64,000 nt of DNA. Source: Marsupella aquatica. Taxonomy: Eukaryota > Marchantiophyta. The notes beneath the pieces are model-generated. The model saw only the letters and a program-made list of their open reading frames with translations, had not been told where the DNA came from and did not search any database. Both the position numbers and the translations under genes were made by a program. The stretch is taken from contig OZ316894.1 of NCBI GenBank assembly GCA_973895155.1, positions 186,001-250,000 of the forward strand, given 5' to 3'. This document shows positions 21,425-32,205 of this stretch, piece after piece (position 1 is the stretch's first letter; each line of letters begins with the position of its first letter).

Positions 21425-23110
21425 TCAAGGAAGCCGCAATCTCTTTTTGGACCTGGCTCTTGGTGCAGAGGATTTCAGAACAATTTCCGAATGGACACAT
21501 TGTGGGTTGGGATGTTCACGGACAACTACATCCTGGTCAACAAGCTCTAACATATCTCTGAAGGAAACCTGAGAAAGGGACTCTGGGCTAAAGGGCATTG
21601 TGCGTAGCTCTGGACTCCTCAAAGGTGTACTTAGCACCTTCCTCAATGATTCCACAGCCCTTGTTCTTTTCCCCAATTCCCCTCCCTCAATCTTGGGTGT
21701 CAAAAGCCTCCCTTTGGAGGCTTCTTTGTTATCATGTTCCCCTAATTCGTCTCCCGGTTCGAGTATCACTGGAGTTGCCTCCAAAGCACTTACAACCATT
21801 TCACCTTCAGCATAGACGTTTGCCTGAATGCACGGTCGCAAACAACGAAACTGGAGAATCAGCAACATTTATTGGAAAATCTGTACATAGTCTAACTTAG
21901 ATCGATACCATGAAATTAGTGTAGAAAACAGCATACAAACAATAAACTAAGCGCAAACATATTTAAGTTCTGTGCATGAATTTATCATGCATCACTCGTC
22001 CAAATGTACATACCCTTTCTTGCACACATTGGATTTTCTCTACAAGCTTTCTTCTTTTGAGAAGATCAACACTCTGCTTCCCGTAGTAGATTGCTTTCAT
22101 GTGGTCTATGTAAGTTACTCGCCTTTGTTCCCCATGCGTGGGTAAGCCCCATGTTTGTAGCCAATCATCGGAGAACACGACCCGGCAGGCCAAACACTTA
22201 GGAGCACCGTCTGAACCACCAATCAAAGAAAACAAACAGCTCGGATGATAGGTGTGCCCGCACGATGCTGACATCCAATTGTAACAATGATACCCATTGC
22301 AACAAACTGGACAACTAGATACTGAAATTTGGCTTGCCACTACACGAGTAAGTGTTGGAACAAAGGTGGGCCTCAAGAGTGGACACGGATAACGCAATGT
22401 CCTCTCCAGAGTTGAGTACTCAGACTTTTGCGCTGCCTCTGTCAAGTCGAGTTGCTTCAGGTCTACCTCCACTGCTGTTGCCAGTTTTTTCAATCGGACC
22501 ACCATCGTTGACAATGATTGAAACCGCTTCAGGTCGGCCGCAATGAGGTCATTCACCTTCACCATATCCTGGTCAATGGTATCTTGGCGCAACTTTGACT
22601 CCAGAATTTTCTGTCTTTCCGTCTGTATCAGCTTCTCCAGGATAGATGTGTAATCCATACCCTGCAATCATGGTAAACAACGAGCTATAGTAAGACTAGA
22701 TCCAATGCTCAATACTGGATAAGGGACTTGTTACAATGTTCCCGCATGATTAAATGTCCAATGCAAATCAAGTGTGAATATACCTCATTTGCAACGCCTG
22801 AAACCTCGTCTTCCTTGTTTGCCTCCATCTCAAGCTCTAAAGTGAGGTCGTCAACTTCTTTGTCTGCAGACTCTACCCCCTCGCGCAATTGAACCAGATC
22901 CAACTCCATAGACTTCAACTGGTTCTTTAGCTTTGCCACGGTTGTTGGATGATCTTGTTCAGCTGCCTCTAGCAGCTTCAAACTCGCCGCAATCTTTGCA
23001 GCATCCAACATAGCCTCCCGTTTCTGGCTCCTTGTCAACAACAATGTTGAGTCAAGCATCGATAGCATGAGTCTAGTAGGCTTAGCTTGAGGAATGGGCC
23101 CCTTCGGCAT
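21425..23110 (-). CDS. RING-finger/coiled-coil protein (3' exons)
   Basis: Three well-supported exons: from ATG 23110 to 22784 (donor AATGAG|GTATAT), 22661-22014 (TTGCAG|GGT ... GAAAGG|GTATGT) and 21850-21425 (CTCCAG|TTT, stop TGA). All joins keep phase 0, giving 466 residues. Residues 1-109 and the start of exon 2 form Glu/Lys/Leu-rich coiled coils. Exon 2 then has a zinc-binding RING or RING-H2-like domain: CPVC near residue 228, CGHTYHPSC about 17 residues later, and CLAC. The last exon is acidic, without a recognised domain. Such proteins are often ubiquitin ligases, which is inference only. The true start is uncertain because coding-like exons lie upstream at 23164-23585 and beyond element E1 at 58273-58563. 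Confidence 0.7.
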
Positions 23111-23163
23111 AGTGGAACCTTTGGGATATCACACATTTTGTGTGGTATGATGGCTGTACATAC

Positions 23164-23585
23164 CGCATTGACTAATCCAACCTCCCCAATATTGTCAACG
23201 GTTGCACCCGCTGCTGCATTATCCCAAAAGTTGGAGACATCTGCTTCCGTGGATTTTGGCTTCACAATTTCAGATTCCTTCTGAGTCTGTGGCTCATACT
23301 CTTTCTCCATAGTACGTTTGAAGAAACGAGGCTTCCTAACACAAGGGGGCCCATCAGGCCTACCTTTTCTCTCTCTTTCCCATTGGATAATCTGTCCCTT
23401 TAGCTTGGATGATGCATATGCGGCCCAATTTACTTTCCGATGGAGAACATACTCAACGTAAGCACCTTTCACAAAGGAATGAGCCAAAATACCATTGACT
23501 GGCTTATCTTACCCATCCACAACTTGAGACAAATGCAACAAGTCTGCAATGGGGATCATCACTGAGCTATTTAATCTGTAACCAT
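23164..23585 (-). pseudogene. Upstream coding part of the RING gene, interrupted by E1
   Basis: On the minus strand from the E1 junction (23585) the frame reads NGYRLNSSVMIPIADLLHL and then VNGILAHSFVKGAYVEYVLH, a plausible conserved globular region. It ends at donor AATGCG|GTATGT (exon end 23164). A TAA at about 23509-23511 lies inside; it could be a nonsense change or part of a small intron (GATGG|GTAAGA is a possible donor). The join to the next exon (acceptor AAAG at 23119) does not keep frame with MPKGPIPQ, so either the model or the gene is imperfect. The 5' continuation lies across E1, at 58223 and beyond. Product unknown. Confidence 0.5.
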
Positions 23586-23951
23586 TGTGACGCTGCCGGT
23601 ACGACGAGTAATGAATGATTCCGTCTAAACCAGGTTTAGCACGTGCGTTAGGGGTATCTTAGGCCGCTATCATTAGCATAACGACAGTATTTAGGTAGCC
23701 ATTATGAGTAGGAAATCATTAGTCAATAAAGGGGATTCATGTTCGGGCTGGCGGCGCGTCGCTATTCGCACGCCCAGGTTGCGATCATGTAATGGGCCCC
23801 TTGCCCCCCCTCGGGTCCGTATAACAAACTTTGGGAGGCGGCCACTGTCACGCGCTGACTCGGACCGGCGGAGTGGCCGGTACACTGCAAGCGTGAGAGG
23901 TTTGGCCTATAAGCAACGAGGAGGCTTCGGGCAATCGATGAGCTCTCAGGG

Positions 23952-23959
23952 TATAAAAG
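23952..23959 (+). promoter_or_regulatory. Putative LTR TATA box (E1 5' LTR)
   Basis: TATAAAAG at 23952-23959, repeated at 47531-47538 in the 3' LTR, with a GC-rich upstream region. A start site about 30 bp downstream would leave a leader of roughly 75 nt before the ATG at 24056. Confidence 0.6.
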
Positions 23960-24055
23960 GGGGCCGATCCTTTTCAAGTGCACCAGTCATTCAGTCCACG
24001 TGCCAGCTTCGACCCCAGCTCTCTCCCTTCTAGTCGTCACTGCTTTCTCCTCTGA

Positions 24056-26636
24056 ATGTCGCACACGATCCTCTCCAGTTCGGCCCTACGATTCTGAACG
24101 CAGTTCCTGTCTACCGGAAGACACTTGGCCGACTCATTGGAACACGCCAACCCGCACCGATTCGAAATCGAATGCGAGTACGAGAGAGCCATCCGCCTAG
24201 CAACACGACACCATTGTATCTTTAACTTTGGCTACCCATCTCAGAGCAAGCTTTACCGACCGGCAGAGGTAGCAGGGTATTTCTTCAAAGGAGACAAATA
24301 TATCGGGTTTTGGGAAGCTTTGCTTCGACTTCCGGACGAAGTCTTCAATATCTCGGGCACGATCGACTTGCAACGGCATCACTTTGACCACATCCCTGCT
24401 CGGGTCTAGGCTAACATCAACAGCGCGTCCAACACTACCCGTTCGACAAGGCCCTCTGTACTTGCTTCGGAGCTACTCTGCCAGCACCTGCAGAACTTCA
24501 TGGGAACTAGACCCTCAACCACCGGCGCCGGGCCAGTCGACCCCATACTCGTACCCGCGCCAATGCAGGCTCAGGCTCAGCTTCAGCCTCAGTCTCAGCT
24601 TCAGCCTCAGCCTAGCCAATCCCCACCACCGATCATCCCGCCAGAGCAAGTGTGCTCCGTCATCAACGCTGTGGACCTTAGCGACGACGATGAGGTCACC
24701 CCCCTTGCTCAGGCGGGCCCGAGGAGCGGCTCCAGCAGACAACGCGGTGACCGTGGCCGCCCCGGCACCAATACTAACGGCGGTGGCATTACCTATACCC
24801 GATCGAGAGGATGGGGAGGTGTCACCTTCCCCAAGCCAGTCACGGGGAAAGAAGAGGAAGGAGGCCGCTGTTGCATCCGGGTTACCCATGGCCACGGTAG
24901 CCACGGCCAATGTGACAATGCACCGCATGGGGGAAAACGTGCATAAAAACATCCTCCATCCCAAGCATGCGGTGTACCTGAAAACTCAGGGATTCGAGCA
25001 CCTCGCCTCTCTCCCCTGGAACACTTGCAGGTACTATGGGGATGATATGACGGAATTTGTCAAGAATTATGACGATGCCCGTCAACATACTCGGCTGCGG
25101 GGAAGGAATATGTTCCTCATGGAAGAAAGGCTCAAGATGATCTTCGGGTTACCCGAAGGTGACTACCGCGTTGAATCACGGGCTCCTGGGGGCAAGGGAG
25201 CCAAGTACCAATCCTCGGGTTTTCCCTCCGAGGGAGCAATGGACAACGGGTTCGTGATGAGGACTTGCCTCATCCCCGAGATAGCTGAGCGACTGGAGTT
25301 CCAACGGTACGCCCTCCACATGATGGAACCCCGGGGTGAGATCTCCGCTGCCCAGGTTGAGAACTATCGACCTAGGAGGTGGGCATCGTACTTCGCTAAG
25401 AAATTCCATGAAGAGATGGAGAGGCGAAGAAAGACGTTATACATCGGCAGAAAGGCATATTTCGCAAGCCACATCGAGATCATTCTTGAGTGGTACGCCC
25501 AGTTTGATCGACGAACCCTTCCCTGTGTCAACGTACCTAAACTGGTCCCAGCTAGGTGGGTTTTCCCGGCCTTGGAGAGACGGCCCCAACCCGAGGCCCG
25601 AAGTCCAACGGCCACGCACGCTTCACCCACCCCACCCCCACAGGTAGCTGTAGCCGTGGCCGAGGAGGTACCGGATGGGTCGGTAATCGCAGCCATAGAT
25701 ACGATCAACCAGGCTGGGCCAAGTATAGAAGTCGGGACTGTGGAGGCCTTACTCGAGCCCGGGTTTCCCGAAGACCCACCGGGGGTTATTCCGGAGGACC
25801 GGACATTGCTGGAGGAGGACACTCCAGCCCCTTCCAACACTACGTCTCCAGGGCTGGATGTCACTACCCCGGCCCCCGCACGTGTTGACGTCTGCCCGTG
25901 CCCAAATCCGGACAGGCACAACCTGGACCACCCGGAACTATTCGTACGAGGTACATTTCTGAACGGGCTTTTGGGAGATTTCTCTCAACAGATTTCCCGG
26001 GATACCGGGGAGTTCATGGCACGGAAGGTAGCCTGTTTCTTCAATCAGGAGTTAGTTGCCGCAGTAAAGGCAGGTCGGGCCCAGTTAGAGGCCCTTCAAA
26101 GAATAGAGCGGTACCGGGTGGAGTCCGTATACTTAAAGGACAAAGTGGCAGCTCAAGAGGCTGAGCTTCTGCAACTACGACCCAAGGTTGTAGCCGCCGA
26201 TGAGTTGTTAGCAAAGGCGCACGCCCTTACCGCCCTAGCCGAATAGGCCAAGGCTAGGAACGAGGCCAAGATTTCACGGCTCCGGTCCCAGATTGACAGT
26301 TTGAAGAATCAAACTGTCATCTGGCAGAAAGACCTGGAGGAGGCCGAAGAACGGGCCCAACGGGATACTGCGGAGATAGCCACGCTACAAGCCGAAGTAG
26401 CGCGGCTTCAAACTGAAGCCGAGAAGCAGGACCAGTTGGTGGGCAAGCTGACGAGCGATGCCCAACAGCTGGAGGAGGCATGCCAGGAGGCAATGGAGGA
26501 GACGGACGCGGCGAAGCGAGAGAACGAATCTCTGCTAGACCAAGTCCAGCTCCTCAAGTCGGACAACGACAGACTTCGCAAGCAGCGGGATGACCGCTCC
26601 CACTCGGGCGGCTCTGGCAAGCGTGCCAGACATTAG
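24056..26636 (+). pseudogene. LTR-encoded accessory protein (E1 5' LTR), broken
   Basis: Starts at ATG 24056 (MSHTILSS) by comparison with the 3' LTR copy (47635). Breaks are TGA at 24095-24097 (TGC in the other LTR), TAG at 24407-24409 (CAG in the other LTR), a two-base deletion in a C/T run near 24703, and TAG at 26244-26246 (CAG in the other LTR). About 860 codons in total. In order there is an N-terminal region (CIFNFGYPSQS ... YIGFWEALLRLP), a Gln/Pro-rich linker, a domain starting near 24950 with LPW (near 25013) and MIFGLPEGDY (near 25139) and an EISAAQV motif (near 25340), a long Pro/Glu-rich linker, then heptad coiled coils to the basic end SGKRARH. The domain order parallels the family A protein. 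Role unknown; it is not Gag or Pol. Confidence 0.75.
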
Positions 26637-27520
26637 CGGCGAAGTAGGAATAGCTAAGTCAGGCTATTGGGACAGGCACCTGCCTTAGTTACAACAGCAC
26701 TGCCATGCTGTCCAACCTGCGTAGATTAGGATCTTCTAATAAGACACAGCCGTTTTTCGGCTTGACAGTCAGCTTAGTTAGGACCTCAGTCAGCGAATCT
26801 TTGGACGGGAGGCCACCCCCTTCCTCGGCCCTTAGTATTTAGTGCACCCCTCGGTAGAGGCAAGGGGGGGGGGGGGTTTAGTCTCAACTTGGACATCCGC
26901 GGTATGTGCGAGGAGTCCCGACCTATGGGAGTGGAAGAGTATCAAGGGGAGGGGGTAGGACTAAGCTCGCTGGGCGAGTGCGGAGCCGGGCTCCGTTGTA
27001 GTATACACCCTCGGCCTTGAACCTGTTCACTCCAGGGCTGTCGGGTCAATCAAGTGTACGCATATGTCCCCTTTGTAGTAAAATCCTTTCCCACTATTTC
27101 CTTCGTGTAAATCGAGATTGTATGCTTGTGCGTGTATGTGTAAGTGTGAATCTCGTGTATAGGCGACAACGCCGGGCCGAATGCACTACCCGAGTCATGC
27201 ACGGGGTGCAGCTTGCGGGTAAGTGGTTGCGAGCACGGGTTGAGGACCTGTATCATCGCATCCGGATCGAAGGCGGACAGCACGAAGGTTTAGAAGCCCT
27301 TAAGCCGGGGTTGATCCTGCTATCGACTAAGGTACGTTCCGGCGACGGAGCACAAACCATACCTAGGATGTGTCCGTATCTAACAGTAGGCGCACTTAGC
27401 GCTAGTTTACACGAATTAGGTGCATTACGTGCTTCCCTCCCTGCCCGAACCCTCATTGTTACTAAGAATGTGCCCGTCTAAGCCAAAGCCCGAGTTAAGG
27501 CCGACGCTGATGATGTGACA

Positions 27521-27643
27521 TAGCCTTTGTTTTGGCGCTAGATGGAGGGGGCACTCTACATATCGTAGAGGGGAGACATGTGCGTATCCGCCTGGGCAGA
27601 ATACACCAGGCCCTAGTACTAACCATCGCATTTACATGAGTAA
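27521..27643 (+). promoter_or_regulatory. E1 primer-binding region and leader
   Basis: Twelve bases after the LTR end, TGGCGCTAGATGGAGGGGGC begins at 27533. The TGGCGC start is typical of a primer-binding site complementary to a tRNA 3' end; which tRNA was not determined. Gag-like reading starts at 27644. Confidence 0.6.
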
Positions 27644-29589
27644 ATGCCCGTCACTCATTCTCAAGCAGCTTACTTGAGGAGATTGACCAGCGAACGAGAA
27701 AGTGCGACCCCAACAAGCTCCGACTCTTCTGGCTCGGAGGACTCGCAATCCCCCCGACGAATGAACATACCACCGGGACCTTCGGGGTCCGGCTCGACCG
27801 GTCCTGCTGCGGTTCCTGCGCCACCACCGCCACCACCGCCACACCTATGGCAGCCGCCCCACCGATGGCCCGCGCTGCCCAAGCTCCTCCACAAATATCG
27901 CAACGATCGCGGTTTCATTATCGACCTTTTAAAGGGCATCATGGGGATGATCCGGATGAATGGTTGGATGAGTTTGAAGCCACTGCTAAGGCTAACGGGG
28001 AAGACGCCATTAAGCTAACCGTCCTCCCCGAAGTGATGCGGGGAGAAGCTCGTCCATGGTACAACTCGCTGCCCCCCGGAACTACATGGGCACAATTCCA
28101 AGCTGCGTTGCTGCAAGAATTTTGTGCTATTGGATCCGAGCAGCGCTCTTTATTAAAGATCGGCCAGCTTCGCATGGGAAAAAAAGAGTCCCTACGAAAG
28201 TTCATCCAGAAGTTTCAGAAACTTGCTACCAAGATACGGCCCAGGCCGGGTGACGCACTCCAGCTTACATGGTTCCTCCATGGTTTGCCCACGAATATGC
28301 AATTCTGGGTGCGCCAGAATAATCCAATTTCAATGCAAGCGGCCATAGCGTGCGCCGAAACCTACCGGGAGTCCACATATAACTCCCGGTGAAGCCAATG
28401 GGCACGCCGCAAGAAGGGCAAGTACGAGACCTTTAGTGACAGTGACTCCGAATCAGACTACGAGAAGAAGAAGAAACGCAAGAAGAAGAAGAAACATCGT
28501 TCGACCTCGTCCAGTTCGGAGATGGAATCTAGTTCGGATTCAACTTCGAACAGCGGGTCCTCCACCTCCAGCTCATCAGGAAGTGACTCGGAAAGTGAGA
28601 GCCGGAACAAGAAGAAGAAAAGGCGGGTTAAGGAGGGGAAACTCAAATCCCGTACTCGAAGAACGATACCCGATCCAAAGACTGCCGAAGTAGACAAGCT
28701 TAACGAAATCACGGATCGCCTCAAAGCACTGTCAGTACATCTCGCGGAAAAGCTGGTGGAGAAGAAGAAACCATCTGAGATCCGAGCCCATGTGTGGTGT
28801 TCAAAGTGCTTCCAATCCGGGCATGTCGTGCAAGAATGCCCAAGATGGAAGAACCAAGTTCACCAGGTGGAATTAGATGATGTCGACAACCCGGGACCTG
28901 AAGCGGAGTCCACGGAGTATTTCTTTGAAGACTCTCCTGATTCGGTGTATCAGATTTCAACGGTGGGTCCGCGTAACTTAGCAGGTAGAACTGCATACCC
29001 CTACCCAAACAATGGCCGAAGCTTCCAAGTTATCAGTAACCCTAGCATTCCTCCTAAACCAGGGATTTGGCGATCCCCGGTTTGTTACAACTATGAGAAG
29101 CCAGGCCACTTTGCGAGGGAATGCATAGAACCAAGACGCCAGGGGGATGGCCGTGGCACGCCATTTTGTCAAGTCTGCAAAACGGAAGCTCATTCCACGG
29201 CCAACTGTCCATTGGTAATGGCCGCTCGAACAAATGCAGCAAGACCAGCCCAGGGCGGACCGGCCACGAGTGATGCGGTCGTCCAAATGATTGTGGTGGA
29301 ATGGCAAGATGACAACACTGAGTGGGTGAATCTGGTGGACGTGTTGGAACACCCTAATCCATCTGACGAGGCTGAGTGCTATCGTGTGTCAACAAGAGCC
29401 AAACGGAAGGAAGAGAAGCAGGAGGAGAAACACAGGAAAAAGCAAGATACTACTCCGGTGCAGCCAGCGATAGATATACCCCCGGAGAAGGACGATGACT
29501 ACCGTCGGGACGACCCGAAGCTATTTTTCCCCTGCATCGAAGAATTGGTAAAGAAACAGCTGGAGGCCTACGAAGCTCGGGAATACTAG
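27644..29589 (+). pseudogene. E1 Gag
   Basis: The frame from 27644 (MPVTHSQAAYLRR) runs into a CCACCGCC microsatellite near 27820 and continues, after a frame change, from 27847. The capsid region (FHYRPFKGHHGDDPDEWLDE, LLQEFCAIG, LTWFLHGLP) ends at a TGA at 28390-28392. The same frame resumes with Lys and Ser-rich low complexity and zinc knuckles: CSKCFQSGHVVQEC, CYNYEKPGHFAREC (one Cys replaced by Tyr) and CQVCKTEAHSTANC. A TAG at 29587-29589 follows, and E2 is inserted eight bases later. Past E2 the same frame continues at 43146. The stops and the lost zinc ligand show it is non-functional. Confidence 0.9.
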
Positions 29590-29597
29590 AAGGCAAT

Positions 29598-30987
29598 TGT
29601 GGTATGGGTGTCCCTGCAATTTTTTCTGGAAACTTGTTTATTTTTAGCATATCACAAGATTTACTTACACTTTAGACACCTTCCGGCCAACATTTACTTG
29701 TTCTGGACACTTATAGAAATATTTGACATCTCCGGCTTTCCTGACGATTCCTAGTGTACTTTGCCCGACGCTGTGACCAGCGCCCGTTTCTTTTACTCAA
29801 GACGCTGCGGAAGCGTCCAACCTCCTCATGACGCTTTTGGCAGTGCCCGACCGCCACCAAGACTCTATGAGGATTTCGACCGACGCTGTGGAAAGCGTCA
29901 GCTTCAACACACGACGCTGTGAGCAGCGTCCACCCTAGTATTGACGCTGTGAGCAGTGTGAGCAGCGTCCATTGGTTTTACTTAAGACGCTTCTAGCAGC
30001 GTCCAGATTCTCCCGACGCTTCTAGCAGCGTCCGCTCAACACTTAGTTTTTGAAGTAGATTACTAGTAAAGTAGTATTCTACCACCCTTGTTGAAGTACT
30101 TATGCTGTGCTTCTCCCTTGTTTAGTTTTAAGCTTGGAAAGGCACGACTGTTCTTACCTCCTCCATTTTAGGATTCCAGCACTTATAAGACAGAGTAGAA
30201 TGCTCATTTGAAGTAGAGAGAAATAGAGTTAATACTGTATTCAGAACTGAGTCTTCTGAATAGTTTTCTCCTCCTTTCATTGTAACAAGGCATGCTGTGA
30301 GTGTTTTGTATGGAAGTAAAGCTATATTGATTGAAGTTAAGATTGAATTCAAGAGATTCCTGTGGTGATTGAATTCAGTTGCAGATTTCTGAAACTCGTA
30401 TTGAATTCACTGCTAGGCTTGCTTGCAGAGTCGGGATTCGCTAGCCAATTCAAGAATAGTTAATGATAAATGAGAAGTAAATTCTGATTCTCAGAGTAGT
30501 TAGTACTGTTGCTTTGATTCTGGAATATGGTTTAGAGTTTGACTGAATTGCGTATCGCTGATGTCAAACCATGTTGACGGCATTTTAAATCATATCATTC
30601 ATTTGCAATCAGAAAGCTTCTGCTTCATCAGATTGAGAATTCCATTATCATTAACCTTTGTGTTTTGAAGAGTGAGATGGATGAATTATGAGATAGATTT
30701 CATGTCTATACTGAGCCCAAATCCTTTCTGAAGGAGTGGCAGTAGCAGCTTGTAGTCTCTAAATCCTTACTCATTTCTTCTCTAATTCATAAATCAGAAG
30801 TTCAGTTACTTTGTTGTTTGTTTATTCGATTTTTTTATTGAGAAGTGAAGTCAACATAGAGCTCAAGACTCTAAATCACTCGGAGTGATAAAAGTTATAC
30901 AATTCATTCTGAAATCTGTTCTTAAAGGGATCGAAACCCTGGTTTTAGGTGAGGAGAGTCACTTTTGATACTTAGCACTATACGACA
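29598..30987 (+). repeat. E2 5' LTR
   Basis: TGTGGTATGGG...TACGACA, 1,390 bp. The first 430 bp contain at least seven short inverted repeats of the form GACGCT-loop-AGCGTC (see separate entry). No internal gene. TTATAAG near 30183 is a weak TATA candidate. Confidence 0.97.
29767..30033 (+). repeat. GACGCT...AGCGTC short hairpin series (E2)
   Basis: Units start at 29767, 29801, 29830, 29882, 29913, 29943, 29986 and 30015, for example GACGCTGTGAGCAGCGTCC and GACGCTTCTAGCAGCGTCC. The same motif recurs in the 3' LTR (29767 corresponds to 41925), in the leader (31841, 31870, 31918) and between pol and the accessory frame (38364, 38393, degraded at 38426 and 38470). Arms of six to seven bases are kept while loops vary. 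Confidence 0.85.
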
Positions 30988-30993
30988 TCTTTT

Positions 30994-31013
30994 TGGCGCC
31001 GCTGCCGGGGAAC
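30994..31013 (+). promoter_or_regulatory. E2 primer-binding site (tRNA-Asp type)
   Basis: TGGCGCCGCTGCCGGGGAAC starts six bases after the LTR. TGGCGCCG(T/C)TGCCGGGGA is the familiar plant Ty3 primer site complementary to the 3' end of tRNA-Asp (established knowledge). Confidence 0.85.
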
Positions 31014-32205
31014 GAATTTAAGATTGAATTGACGTACAGGCAGTGTATGCCAGAAGGAGCTAGACGGGAGAGGAATTCACGTTCTACTATAATTGTGAAG
31101 ATGCGTCATCACTCCAGTTAAAAAGATGAAGAGCTTCCATTTCGAGGTGATGCCGTACTCTATCCAAAGCGCCCCGGAAGCTCTCTTAAGAGTATTGGAA
31201 AAATTTGTGGTGCCAAACTTAAGAGAAGAAACCGCCCTCCCACCAGAAAAGGCCTCACAGAGAGGAGCTGTTGCTCGTCAAGTTGCTTTGGAGATAGTCG
31301 AAGACACCAAAGACACTTTGAGTGACAAGTGAAGTTATTCTAACGTTGCCCGGGACGTATGATTTGTAAAATTGTCCAACCATCCTGGTTCGTGTGACCG
31401 ATGCCACCTATCCGATCTTTGGGAACATTAAGAATTAGGAATTTGAGGAATCGTTATGTTAATTCTTGGGTTCTGAGCCTGAGAGGGAGGAATGGCATAC
31501 ATTGGTTAACTATCACCTGGTGGGAAGATGAAAGTTTGCATTTAGTAATATTAAGGCTGAATGGTAGGATCACACAGGAGTGATATTTAGTCATTTCCAT
31601 TCGGGAGTTAGCGGAAAGAATCATGCACCAGGAATTGCGTAGAAGATTAGGAAGGAGTTAGACGTCTGATTAGTAGGATGGCCTAGTGTAGCGTACCATG
31701 TGGTAAAGAAATTTCAGGGTGAAGGAAGTCGGAGATTATGGGGAACGCCCGGTTCCAGTAATCGCCACCGTAAAGGAGATAAGGAAGGACACCGCGAAGA
31801 GCGTCCAATGCGATTCGTCCCAGAAGATTCCGCAAGTCAGGACGCTTCGAGTAGCGTCCGATCCCAGTGGACGCTGTGAGCAGCGTCCGGTGGAATCTGT
31901 GACGAACCAACGTGCGCGACGCTTCTGGTGTGTCTTTCCGCGTCTCAACCTGAAGGACGCACCAGAGAAAACGAGGTTTTAGAATCTCGGCTGGTCACTG
32001 AAGGGAAGTATTAGCTACGGGATAGCAAGGGGGAGGAATCATGCAAGGGATGTTGAACGACGCTACGGGAAGTCACTTTGAGGAAGCAGGTTCATATCTC
32101 CCGGAGTGGGGTGATAACGTCGCACCTAAATGGTGACTCCTTGCATAAAGACTCCTGAGGAGCGGGTCTGGTGTCTCAAAATCACCCATGCTTGGAGAAT
32201 GAGGG
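31014..32205 (+). other. E2 leader
   Basis: Nearly 1.2 kb of untranslated leader. The only notable ORF is a 68-codon frame at 31126-31332 (MKSFHFEVMPYS...), of unknown significance. Three GACGCT hairpins lie at 31841-31945. Gag starts at ATG 32206. Confidence 0.6.

Larger units (their letters stand above)
23586..27520 (+). repeat. E1 5' LTR (3,935 bp) with internal ORF
   Basis: Runs from TGTGACGCTGCCGG to GATGATGTGACA and repeats in the split 3' LTR (47163-58217, net about 3.93 kb). About 370 bp of U3 end in a TATA box at 23952. The ORF (24056-26636) therefore lies in the transcribed R-U5 part. After the ORF come about 880 bp of noncoding LTR with a 14-base poly-G run near 26864 and several short ORFs (27017-27481) conserved in both LTRs only because the LTRs are copies. 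Confidence 0.9.

Noticed and set aside
24500-25931. Alternative-frame ORFs over the E1 LTR gene, on both strands, with equivalents at 53709-54313
   Set aside because: They are shadows of the accessory frame in GC-rich sequence. They recur in the 3' LTR only because the LTRs are copies.
27017-27481. 154-codon ORF in the distal E1 LTR
   Set aside because: The partner LTR has a shorter, differently bounded frame (57924-58178) and no domain is recognisable.
30128-30352. 74-codon minus-strand ORF repeated at 42286-42510
   Set aside because: It is repeated only because both are E2 LTR sequence. There is no domain and no support for antisense coding.
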